Source of the DNA: CAYNLK01 sp964398055
GTDB lineage: Bacteria; Chloroflexota; Anaerolineae; 4572-78; J111
Direction of reading: 5' to 3'
DNA length: 64,000 bases
Assembly (NCBI GenBank): GCA_964398055.1
Contig: CAYNLK010000026.1
Location: forward strand, 23,374 to 87,373
The position numbers were made by a program, and so were the translations under genes. Positions within the stretch are counted from its first letter, which is position 1. Every line of letters starts with the position of its first letter. The notes beneath the pieces are model-generated. The model saw only the letters and a list, made by a program, of their open reading frames with translations, made no database searches and was not told where the DNA came from. Shown here piece by piece: positions 49,764-56,794 of this stretch.

Positions 49764-51032
49764 CTACTCCTCCGGCGAGTAGACCGTACCCTCGCCGTGA
49801 TAATCGGCCCAGCCGAACCAGAAGGCGTAGGTGATGGGTACCTGGGTCAGTTGGCTGCCGGCCAGCGGCCCGCTGACCGCCGCGCCGATCAGGATATCCC
49901 ACTCGCTCCGGCTGTCGATGTCAACCGCCCGGCGAGCGGTTGAGCCGGGTTCAAAGGTCAGACTGGCGCCGTCCGCAAGTTGACGGTTGAAAACCGCGCC
50001 GGAGGCAGTAGTCTGGTCGAAGAAGACGACGATATCGACCCCGCCAAGTTGATCGTTGACCACCGGCTGCCGGCTCAACACGGAGAAGGGGTAGGCCCGG
50101 GCCTGGCCGCCCAGTCGCACTCCAATCACATATTCTTTGGAGAGCAGCCGCTCATCAGGATTCTGCCAGCCCAGCACGCCCTCCTGGCCGCTCAAGTAAT
50201 AGTTGGTGTAGGTATCGCTGCCGACCAGGCGCGGATTGACCACCAACGTATCGGGGTGGAGTTCCTGCCAGCTCTGCCAATCGGTTTGCAGGGCCGGGAT
50301 GAAGCTCAACCGGGCGCCTTCGAACTCGCCCGAAATTGCCTGCCCCAAAATGTGGCTCCATAAACTATTGGTTTGACGGTCGAACATGATCAGGCCGTTC
50401 CGGTACAGCATCCCGGACACACCAAAGGTTAGGGCTTGAGCTGGGGTAACTTGCCGGTCATACACGATGCCGGTGTAGCAGAGCGGTCACCAGGTGGCGG
50501 CAATGAGCCGGCCACCCAACTCGGCGTTGACAATCTCGCGCCGGCTCAGGAAGGGGATCGGATAGGCATGGCTCTGGCCGTTGATACTAACGCCCATCAC
50601 CCGCACTTCGGGATCGAGACCGGCCTGGTTGGCCTCCTCCGCTGTAACCATAATATCGGCCACTTCCTCAGGATTGACGGCTCGAATGGCGTCGGGCGGC
50701 AGCAGCGTGACCACGTCGTCCAGATCGATGTCGGCTTGAGCCAACTGGGGTTGCAGGCTCTGGCCGCTGGGGTCAATCGCCACCAAAGCTGCCCTGTCGG
50801 CCAACGGGGTTGTGGCTTGAACTTCAACCGCCGCCGTCGCTTCTGACCGGGTTGGTTCAGCGGACACGGTGGCCCCTGCTTGGACCACCGCGGTGGTTGG
50901 AACAACGGTAACGTCTTGAGTCGCAGCCGGTTCGTGATTAGAAACTGAAGTACCGGTGGCTGAGTTGCAGGCCACCAGCAGCATAGCGGCCACACTCAGA
51001 CCGAGCAAAACATAAAACTGGTAAATCTTCAT
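49764..51032 (-). CDS. DUF3179 lipoprotein, candidate selenoprotein with in-frame UGA (Sec182)
   Basis: One continuous frame of 422 residues if UGA at 50489-50487 is read through. It begins with a lipoprotein signal (GLSVAAMLLVACNS) and a Thr/Ala-rich stretch, then the DUF3179 domain: PIPFLSRREIVNAELGGRLIAATW, UGA, PLCYTGIVYDRQV, LTFGVSGMLYRNGLIMFDRQ, and a second similar half (YPFSVLSRQPVVNDQLGG). DUF3179 proteins have Cys-Pro-Leu-Cys at this point, so UGA replaces the first Cys and gives U-P-L-C, a redox-type UxxC. The remaining 240 codons have no other lesion. Alternatives are a nonsense mutation (TGC to TGA) or sequencing error. Start: GAGGAGGAG precedes the ATG. Neighbours are DUF3105 upstream and a methyltransferase downstream. 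Confidence 0.75.
50454..50489 (-). promoter_or_regulatory. UGA codon and candidate bacterial SECIS-like hairpin
   Basis: Downstream of the UGA, on the mRNA, UACAC (50477-50473) and GUGUA (50465-50461) form a 5-bp stem closing a 7-nt loop CGGCAUC with G at its second position. A 3-bp lower stem CCG/CGG starts right after the UGA. The loop begins about 15 nt after the UGA, slightly closer than the usual bacterial SECIS spacing. The structure is weak and only a candidate. Confidence 0.35.
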
Positions 51033-51048
51033 CTAACTCCTCCTCGAA

Positions 51049-51684
51049 CTAACTCAACGGTTCACCAATCCCCCCAAAGGTACAGTCCGCCCCGGGTTCG
51101 GGAGTATAGGGGCCTTTTTGGTAGCGCCTGACGAACTGAACCAACCGCCCATCGGCGGGATCATCCAGACGGAGTTGGGCCCGCCAGGCTGTAGCCACGA
51201 TAGGATCGGCCAGGTCGGGTTTGGGAGACAGGATAATCAGTCGCTCGCCCAGCCGCCGCTGCTCATCCCGCACCAACTGGCGCAGGCTGTCAACTTGCCC
51301 GGCCGGCAGGTCAGGTTGATAGGCCAGCCAGACCGCCCCATGTTCCAGCGAGTGGACCGCATTCTCCGTCCGCACCGGCTGGTCGTAAATGCCGCAGTTC
51401 AGCCAGGTGGCGTTATGCGGGCCGCCCGGAGGCGCGTCAAGCGCATACACGATCTCGCCCTCCAAGTGATCTCGCCCCGGGTCGGGACTGATGACCAGGC
51501 CGCTGATGTCGTCGCTGTTTGCCGCCGGGTTGTTATAGCCCAGGTAGAACAACCCGGCTACCAGCAGCAGAGCCAGCCCTCCCCCGCCGAAAGCCCACAT
51601 CCAGAGCGGGGTTGGTTGCCGGCTCGATCGTCGATTTTGATAGTCCCGTTTAGATGGTGATAGTGCACGTCGTTTCTTGGTCAT
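51049..51684 (-). CDS. DUF3105 membrane-anchored protein
   Basis: A 211-residue protein with a basic cytoplasmic start, one membrane helix (MWAFGGGGLALLLVAGLFYLG) and an external DUF3105 domain with the family motif HNATWLNCGIYDQPV and AVHSLEHGAVWLAY. The conserved His, Cys and His suggest metal binding, but the function is not established. It ends 16 bases before the DUF3179 lipoprotein gene, and the two are probably one operon with the methyltransferase. Confidence 0.85.
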   Translation of the reverse strand: MTKKRRALSPSKRDYQNRRSSRQPTPLWMWAFGGGGLALLLVAGLFYLGYNNPAANSDDISGLVISPDPGRDHLEGEIVYALDAPPGGPHNATWLNCGIYDQPVRTENAVHSLEHGAVWLAYQPDLPAGQVDSLRQLVRDEQRRLGERLIILSPKPDLADPIVATAWRAQLRLDDPADGRLVQFVRRYQKGPYTPEPGADCTFGGIGEPLS

Positions 51685-51737
51685 TGTGACTCAATCTCCC
51701 AGATTATTAGATGTTAGTTTCAGTGGATCCAGTTTTT

Positions 51738-51919
51738 GAGGAGACGGACCCAGCCTGCGGCACGGCAACGATGAATGAAAATGGGGGTGAGGTAGCGGCC
51801 CTCTCCCCCAACCCCTCTCCCAATCCTTCGGCTTCGCTCAGGACAGGTTTGGGAGAGGGGAGTCGCTCAGCGACGGGGTGAGGGCTATTTTCAAGGGAGG
51901 GCTATTTTCAAGGGAGTGA
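51738..51919. repeat. Dispersed MITE-like repeat, copy B, with a 17-bp tandem duplication
   Basis: The complement of copy A at 10819-10950, nearly identical over its length, with an extra 24-bp hairpin-loop segment (CCTTCGGCTTCGCTCAGGAC and onward). At its right end GGCTATTTTCAAGGGAG occurs twice in tandem (51883-51899, 51900-51916). The complement of the end matches the hydrolase codons that flank copy A. Confidence 0.88.
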
Positions 51920-52164
51920 GGTATCCCTAGATAGCGAGCGAAGCCGCATTTGACGCAAAGCGTGCTGACACCTTAAATTTGGATCTACTGAGTTTAGAAA
52001 ATTATGAAAGCCGTACTGTGTGCACTTTTTATAAACCAGGAATATTGGACGCAGATTAATGTTCACGCCAAATGCAGTAACAATATAACTTATATTCAGC
52101 CCGCGAAACTGTGGGATAGCTTACAAAAGAGGATTCGTTCATGTTAAATACACATGCATGGTAA

Positions 52165-52184
52165 GGGCGCAAGGCCTTGCGCCC
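52165..52184. repeat. Perfect 20-bp palindrome
   Basis: GGGCGCAAGG directly followed by CCTTGCGCCC, flanked by GGTAA and CTACG. It looks like a core of a dispersed hairpin element. The rest of 51920-52249 shows no gene; it is A+T-richer and unstructured as far as I can see. Confidence 0.7.
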
Positions 52185-52249
52185 CTACGTAATAAGCACT
52201 TGTTCTGAACATAAACCAAAAGATTTTCAAGAAAGAACAGGGGGCTAAA

Positions 52250-53509
52250 CTACGGTTGGTAGACCTTCCGGTGGAAGCTGCGGGTGGGCAGAGGTTGGCC
52301 GGACAGCAATGCCCGGTAAATCGCGTCGATCTGCTCCGCCGCTTGACGCCAGGCGTAATTACGGATGACCCGCTGGCGCAGATATTGGCCCAGGCGAGTT
52401 CGCTCCTCCGTGGAGAGGTCCAGGGCCCGATTGAGGGCCGCAGCCAGCGCCTGGCCGGTGATATCGGCGGCGTAGATGCCGCCATCGCCCAGAAATTCCC
52501 GGCTGACCGGCAGGTTAAAAGCCACCGTGGGCAGGCCCATCGCCATATAGTTCAAAATCTTGCCGCTGCCCTCGGTAGAGGATATTTTAGGGGCGGTGGC
52601 CAGATCGCCCAGAGCCAGGTAACGGGGCGCCTGCTCGTAGGGGATTTTGTTGGTGAAGGTTACACAATTGCCCAACCCCAACTTCTCGGCCATGGCCTGG
52701 TAACGCACGATGCCGGGGTAACCCATGAGCAGTAGATGAAAGTCGTCGCGACTTTGCCGCAGCCGGGTCAGGGCCTCCAACAGTTTGTCGATGCCCTGAT
52801 AAGGGGTCAGCACCCCCAGGTAGACGATCACTTTTTTGTCGAGCGGAATTTGCCACTGCTGTTTCAACTGCAACCGCTCGTCGACCGAAAAGCGATTGGC
52901 GTCGAAAGTGTCGGCATTGACGCAGTCCGGGGTCGGATCTACCCGAGCCGCCGGCACGCCAAATTTGTCGACCAGCAAGTTGGCTGCGTGCACGGAGCTG
53001 GTCAGGACCACATCGGCGGCGCGGTCCAGGCGGGTTTCCAGCCAGTACAACGATTTACAGAAGGGGCTATTGGGCCGCAAAAAGTTGTGGTCGGTCATCT
53101 CGGCGGTCAGGCTGCCCTGAAAATCAAAGACCAGCGGCGCGCCGGTCAGCTTGCTCAACACCCAGCCAATCAGGGCGCCTTCGTGCAGGTGGGCGTGGAT
53201 GATATCGGGCTTGTGGCCGCTGACGTGCAACAGCGCCAGCCCGGCCAGCAGCCCATCGAGGTAGATTTTGTGGCGGGAGGAGCCAACGATGACCCGGTAG
53301 TTGAACGGCACGCCCCAGCAGCGCCGCACCCTGATACCCTCCAGATCCCGGCCGTTGGGATAAGCCAGAATCGTGACCCGATGGCCTAACTGCTGTAAGG
53401 CCCGGCTCTCCTCCAGGATGCGGACGTGCGCCCCGTAATCGGCAAAGAACATGGTGGGCGCCAGCATAAGGATATCGAGGCTTTTGGAAAGATCAAACTT
53501 TTGGCTCAA
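52250..53509 (-). CDS. Glycosyltransferase family 4 (GT-B fold)
   Basis: A 419-residue GT-B enzyme: N-terminal acceptor domain (LDILMLAPTMFFADYGAHVR, PDIIHAHLHEGALIGWVL, ADVVLTSS), C-terminal donor domain (KKVIVYLGVLTPYQGIDKLLEAL, CVTFTNKIPYEQAPRYLALG, and the E-x7-E-like region ISSTEGSGKILNYMAMGLPTVAFN). It transfers a sugar from a nucleotide donor to a lipid or polysaccharide acceptor on the cytoplasmic side. It stands alone here: a minisatellite lies upstream and the repeat-rich 51685-52249 gap downstream. Sugar and acceptor unknown. Confidence 0.88.
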   Translation of the reverse strand: MSQKFDLSKSLDILMLAPTMFFADYGAHVRILEESRALQQLGHRVTILAYPNGRDLEGIRVRRCWGVPFNYRVIVGSSRHKIYLDGLLAGLALLHVSGHKPDIIHAHLHEGALIGWVLSKLTGAPLVFDFQGSLTAEMTDHNFLRPNSPFCKSLYWLETRLDRAADVVLTSSVHAANLLVDKFGVPAARVDPTPDCVNADTFDANRFSVDERLQLKQQWQIPLDKKVIVYLGVLTPYQGIDKLLEALTRLRQSRDDFHLLLMGYPGIVRYQAMAEKLGLGNCVTFTNKIPYEQAPRYLALGDLATAPKISSTEGSGKILNYMAMGLPTVAFNLPVSREFLGDGGIYAADITGQALAAALNRALDLSTEERTRLGQYLRQRVIRNYAWRQAAEQIDAIYRALLSGQPLPTRSFHRKVYQP

Positions 53510-53559
53510 AGAACTGCCTCCCTCTCAACAGGCCCGATTTTACTCCAGCCGCAGGAGAA

Positions 53560-53745
53560 AGGCAAGAGCGAGGAGGAACAGGGAGCAGGGGAGCAGGGGG
53601 GCAGAGGAGCGGAGGGGCAGGGGAGAGAAGGGCGAAGAGCGGAAAGCGAGGAGCGAAGAGCGGAAAGCGAGGAGCGAAGAGTGGAAAGCGAGGAGCGAAG
53701 AGCGAGGAACGTTTCACGTATCACGCTTCACGCTCTACGATCCCC
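53560..53745. repeat. Purine-rich minisatellite with complementary end
   Basis: Units of GAGCGAAGAGCGGAAAGCGA (about 21 bases) repeat nearly perfectly from 53630 to 53705, preceded by GGGGAGCAGGGGGGCAGAGG-like purine tracts and followed by the complement type CACGTATCACGCTTCACGCT. It overlaps the end of the GIY-YIG gene. Open frames through it are artefacts. Confidence 0.85.
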
Positions 53746-53987
53746 ATTCCCGCGATCAACTCTAGCTTTTGGCCCCGCCGCAACCGCTTGATTTCCAGCT
53801 CACGCTGCATGGCCGTGCGTCGGTCCGGCGCTTCCTCAACATAGACCAACCGCACCGGGCCACGCTCGCGGGTGTATTTGGCCCCCCGGCCGGCGTTGTG
53901 GTCCTTCAGCCGCCGTTCGACGTCGGTGGTCCAGCCGGTGTAAAGGGTCTGGTCGGCGCACTCAACCATATAGACATAGACCCTCAT
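53721..53987 (-). CDS. GIY-YIG nuclease-fold protein (UPF0213-like)
   Basis: An 88-residue single-domain protein with the GIY-YIG core (YMVECADQTLYTGWTTDVERRL), the catalytic-type Arg and the terminal Glu region (QRELEIKRLRRGQKLELI). UPF0213 proteins are small cytoplasmic nuclease-fold proteins whose function is not established. Its start overlaps the prephenate dehydrogenase stop by 4 bases. The last few codons run into the minisatellite, so the C-terminus may be altered (it ends AGMGIVEREA). Confidence 0.88.
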   Translation of the reverse strand: MRVYVYMVECADQTLYTGWTTDVERRLKDHNAGRGAKYTRERGPVRLVYVEEAPDRRTAMQRELEIKRLRRGQKLELIAGMGIVEREA

Positions 53988-54943
53988 TTGCGCCTGATTC
54001 CGATCAACTGCCGCAGCAAACCCGGCCTTTCGATTTTTTGGGAGATCAGCTCAGGGTCAACAAAGCGTCCGGCCTGGTAATCCTTGAGCCAATTTTGGCG
54101 GGCTACTACGGCTTTGTCCAGCGTTTGAGCCAGTTGCTCGCTCGACTCCGGGCCGGCCATGAGAAGTTGGCGCAGCTCCTGGAGCTGAGTCAGGCAGGCA
54201 TCCAGCCAACGGACCAGGTTGTCGGGGTTGGTCAAGAAGTCGTCTTTGAGAGCGTCGGGGTCGCCGCTGGCGCCACGGGAGAGCTGCTCAAAGGCTCCGC
54301 CGGCCAGTTTGCGCATCTCTCGCCACGAACCCTGGCTCGACAGGGTATTGACCAGGGCCACGCTGAGCAGGGTAGGCAACTGGTTGACCGCCGCCATCAG
54401 GCCATCGTGTTCAACCGCGTCCAGAAAGAACGGCTCGGCCCCCAGCAGCGAGACCAGCCCCACCGCCACCTGGACGGCCTGCTCACTGGCGGCCGGCGCC
54501 GGGGTGAGGCAGTAGAGGCGCTGTTGAAACAGGTCGGCCGCAGCGTGCTGGTAGCCCGAGCCGGCCGGACGGACGATGGGGTTGCCGCCCACAAAGTGGG
54601 CATGTTCAGGCAAGAGCCGGCCGGCCCACTCCAATACCGGCGCTTTGGTCGTCGTGGTATCGCTGATGAGCACGCCCCGCTTCAGATAGGGGGCGATGGC
54701 CTCCAGAGTGGGGCGCACCCCGTTGAGTGGGATGGCTAGAATGATCAGGTCGGCTTTTTCACAGGCGTTGACCAGATTCCATTCGGCTTTGTCAAAAGCT
54801 CCCATTTTGACTCCGGCCTGGGCGTAGGTCAGGTCTTTATCGTGCCCCACCACTCGCAATGGTTCGGACTGTTTTTTCAGCGCCAGGCCGATGGAGGTCC
54901 CGATGACGCCGGCGCCGACGATGGTAATGGTGTAGTTGCTCAT
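53984..54943 (-). CDS. tyrA: Prephenate dehydrogenase
   Basis: TyrA oxidises prephenate (or arogenate) with NAD(P) toward tyrosine. The 319-residue protein has the N-terminal dinucleotide loop ITIVGAGVIGTSIGLALKK, strand RVVGHDKDLTYAQA, the LIILAIPLNGVRPTLEAI strand, and the helical domain with GGNPIVRPAGSGYQHA (family: H-P-M/I-A-G) and VEHDGLMAAVNQLPTLLSVALV. The usual GGHPMAG reads GGNPIVRPAG here, so His is replaced by Asn. No chorismate mutase or ACT domain is attached. A minisatellite of 80 bases lies upstream. Confidence 0.88.
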   Translation of the reverse strand: MSNYTITIVGAGVIGTSIGLALKKQSEPLRVVGHDKDLTYAQAGVKMGAFDKAEWNLVNACEKADLIILAIPLNGVRPTLEAIAPYLKRGVLISDTTTTKAPVLEWAGRLLPEHAHFVGGNPIVRPAGSGYQHAAADLFQQRLYCLTPAPAASEQAVQVAVGLVSLLGAEPFFLDAVEHDGLMAAVNQLPTLLSVALVNTLSSQGSWREMRKLAGGAFEQLSRGASGDPDALKDDFLTNPDNLVRWLDACLTQLQELRQLLMAGPESSEQLAQTLDKAVVARQNWLKDYQAGRFVDPELISQKIERPGLLRQLIGIRRK

Positions 54944-54980
54944 TGATGTATCCTGGCTATTTGTGCTAATGCTGAGGTAA

Positions 54981-55060
54981 GTTCGTTTCGTGTTGCGAGT
55001 TGCGTGTTTTGTGTCACGTATTCACAATACGCACCACGAAATACGAAACACAAATACGAC
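54981..55060. repeat. Hairpin minisatellite upstream of tyrA
   Basis: GTTTCGT (54985-54991) pairs with ACGAAAC (55043-55049), and CGTATT (55017-55022) with AATACG (55026-55031), with further TGCG/CGCA units between. Same style as 25333, 32780 and 53560. It fills the gap between the HD-protein gene and tyrA. Confidence 0.75.
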
Positions 55061-55663
55061 TCAATTCAAATTGTCAGCCCACTGCAAAGCGACCAGTAAT
55101 TTTTCGGTTGGGTCGACCGGCTCGGGCGGCAATTTAGCTTGATGGCGGGCAATCAGGCTAACCACTAGCGGGTCACAACCGGCGCTCCTGGCCCAATCTG
55201 CCCCAATCGCGGCATGGTGGGCATGCACCACAAATGGACGTCGCCACCAGTTGGCGACCGGTCCAGTCGAACTATGGGCAGAGGAAGAAACGGCAGATAA
55301 GCGGGCCAGGGCCGCCGGCCAAAAAGCCTCAAACAGAACGATCAGCACTCGGTAAATGATCGGCTGGCCCAGACTTTTGGCCACATCGTGTAGCAGGGCG
55401 GCCTGTAACAGCGCCGGGTCAACGTAACCCGCGGCGTGCAGGGTCCGGGCTACGGCCACGGCGTGCCGTTGGTCATTGGGAGCCATCCGGCCAAAGAGCT
55501 GCTGCTGGTCGGGAACCGGCAAGATGGCGTTGACCAGCGCCTCATCCTGAACGCTCAATCTACCTTTGACTCCACCAGCCCAGGCGGGTAGGCTGGCCTT
55601 GAAGGCCAGTAGAAATTGATATACTCGATAACGGGCCGGATGGGTTGTTTTTGCCGAAGCCAT
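55061..55663 (-). CDS. HD-domain phosphohydrolase-like protein
   Basis: A protein of about 200 residues with a compact HD domain: ALLHDVAKSLGQPIIYRVL supplies the His-Asp pair, VVHAHHAAIGADWARSAGC the second His group, and VSLIARHQAKLP the third His. HD proteins hydrolyse phosphate esters of nucleotides or nucleic acids. I choose the ATG at 55663; a TTG at 55684 would overlap the upstream protease gene. Helical inserts before the second His are unusual. Substrate unknown. Confidence 0.75.
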   Translation of the reverse strand: MASAKTTHPARYRVYQFLLAFKASLPAWAGGVKGRLSVQDEALVNAILPVPDQQQLFGRMAPNDQRHAVAVARTLHAAGYVDPALLQAALLHDVAKSLGQPIIYRVLIVLFEAFWPAALARLSAVSSSAHSSTGPVANWWRRPFVVHAHHAAIGADWARSAGCDPLVVSLIARHQAKLPPEPVDPTEKLLVALQWADNLN

Positions 55664-55673
55664 CACAATCTGT

Positions 55674-56423
55674 TTAAATGCCAATGAGCAGCAGCTTGGT
55701 TATCCTCTCGGCCGGTCCCCACACCAGCCAGCCAAAAATAGGGAGGCGATGACCAAAAAGAAAGAGCACCAGGAAGATGAGCAGGCTGAACGGCTGGATG
55801 CGTTCCAGTTGGTAGGCCAAATTGTAGGGTAACAGGCCCCGCAGCACGGTAAAACCGTCCAGCGGCGACAGCGGGATCAGGTTGAAAAAGAAGAGGCCAA
55901 CATTGATCAATACAAAAAAGACGACCAGGCTTTGCAGGTTGAACGAGAGCGGGATGCCGGCCGCCGCCAGGAGGGGCGCCGCAGCATTCCAGACCATCGC
56001 CATCACCAGGGCCAACGCCAGATTAGACAAGGGGCCGGCCGCGGCCACCAGCATGGAGCCGGTGCGGGGATTGGGCCGAACGTAGGCCGGATTGAAGCGA
56101 ACCGGTTTGGCCCAGCCCAGCCCGGCCATCAAAATCAAGAGCGAGCCAAACAAGTCGAGGTGGGCAAACGGGTTCAGGGTGAGCCGGCCATCATATTTGG
56201 GCGTGGCGTCGCCCAGTCTATAGGCGGTGAAGGCGTGAGCAAACTCGTGAATAGGAAAAGCCACCAGCAGGATCAAGATGCGGGCGCCGTATTGGGGCAG
56301 GGCAAAGATCAGGTAGAGGGCAACGGCAACTCCTACCACGATCAAGATTTGCCTCAACGGCGGCTGCTTGAGGCGCTCGAGCCAGTTATATTTGGGCGGT
56401 TCGTAGTAATATTGGGGACGCAT
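55674..56423 (-). CDS. Site-2 protease-like zinc metalloprotease (M50)
   Basis: A 249-residue membrane protein with the zinc motif HEFAH (His59, Glu60, His63) inside hydrophobic helix LLVAFPIHEFAHAFTAYRLG and the third ligand Asp in LIPLSPLDGFTVL. Four to six hydrophobic helices are visible. This short group of the M50 family has no PDZ domain. It cleaves membrane-embedded substrates; the natural substrate is unknown. It is upstream of the HD gene on the minus strand and divergent from serS. Confidence 0.88.
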   Translation of the reverse strand: MRPQYYYEPPKYNWLERLKQPPLRQILIVVGVAVALYLIFALPQYGARILILLVAFPIHEFAHAFTAYRLGDATPKYDGRLTLNPFAHLDLFGSLLILMAGLGWAKPVRFNPAYVRPNPRTGSMLVAAAGPLSNLALALVMAMVWNAAAPLLAAAGIPLSFNLQSLVVFFVLINVGLFFFNLIPLSPLDGFTVLRGLLPYNLAYQLERIQPFSLLIFLVLFLFGHRLPIFGWLVWGPAERITKLLLIGI

Positions 56424-56510
56424 AGGCAGGTCTCTCTCAAAAAATAGTGGCAGTCATTATAACACGCCGGCCAGTGATTGCGAAATTAAGGCAGAACAGT
56501 GGTTTTTTGG

Positions 56511-56538
56511 TTGCAAAATTTGGACTTTGTGTTATAAT
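56511..56538 (+). promoter_or_regulatory. Promoter of the serS T-box transcript
   Basis: TTGCAA (56511-56516), 16-bp spacer and TATAAT (56533-56538), followed about ten bases later by the start of T-box stem I. Confidence 0.6.
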
Positions 56539-56549
56539 CTTCCCCCAAG

Positions 56550-56775
56550 CAGGCTGTGACGGAGAAAAGTAAGCAACTACCCTGGTTACAGAGAAGCGCC
56601 GGTTGGTGCGAGGCGCTCGACGGGGTTGCCGAATTCCGCTCCTGAGCCGGCGACGATGAGCCGCCCGGTTTGCGCCCGTTATCCCGCTCTCAAGATTGCC
56701 GGAAGTCGCTTCCGGTGAAGAAAGGTGGCACCGCGAGTAGTTTGAGCCTCGCCCTTTTACGGGCGGGGTTTTTTT
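56550..56775 (+). promoter_or_regulatory. T-box riboswitch leader of serS with terminator
   Basis: A complete T-box: stem I with GGAGAAAAGTAAGC at 56563-56576 (the AGTA-type bulge), specifier region GAATTCCGCT with Ser codon TCC at 56635-56637 followed by a purine, and the T-box sequence AGGTGGCACCGCG at 56723-56735. Its TGGC pairs with the GCCA end of tRNA-Ser (discriminator G). The terminator stem CCTCGCCC/GGGCGGGG (56747-56768) is followed by seven T. Uncharged tRNA-Ser would stabilise the antiterminator and turn on serS. Confidence 0.92.
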
Positions 56776-56794
56776 ATTAAAAAAGGAGAAGATG

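Noticed and set aside
49764..50465. Separate genes for the two halves of the DUF3179 protein
   Set aside because: Both halves are in one frame, the second has no ribosome-binding site, and the split falls inside a conserved CPLC motif. A single UGA-containing gene explains it better.
52165..52184. Terminator at the 20-bp palindrome
   Set aside because: No T-run on either side and no loop; more likely a core of a dispersed repeat.
53630..53705. CRISPR array in the 21-base tandem repeat
   Set aside because: Direct tandem repeat without spacers; degenerate units; no cas genes.
53493..53724. Open frames encoding repeated FAPRFPL or ALRSSLS peptides
   Set aside because: Both run through the purine-rich minisatellite in different frames, and neither has other coding evidence.
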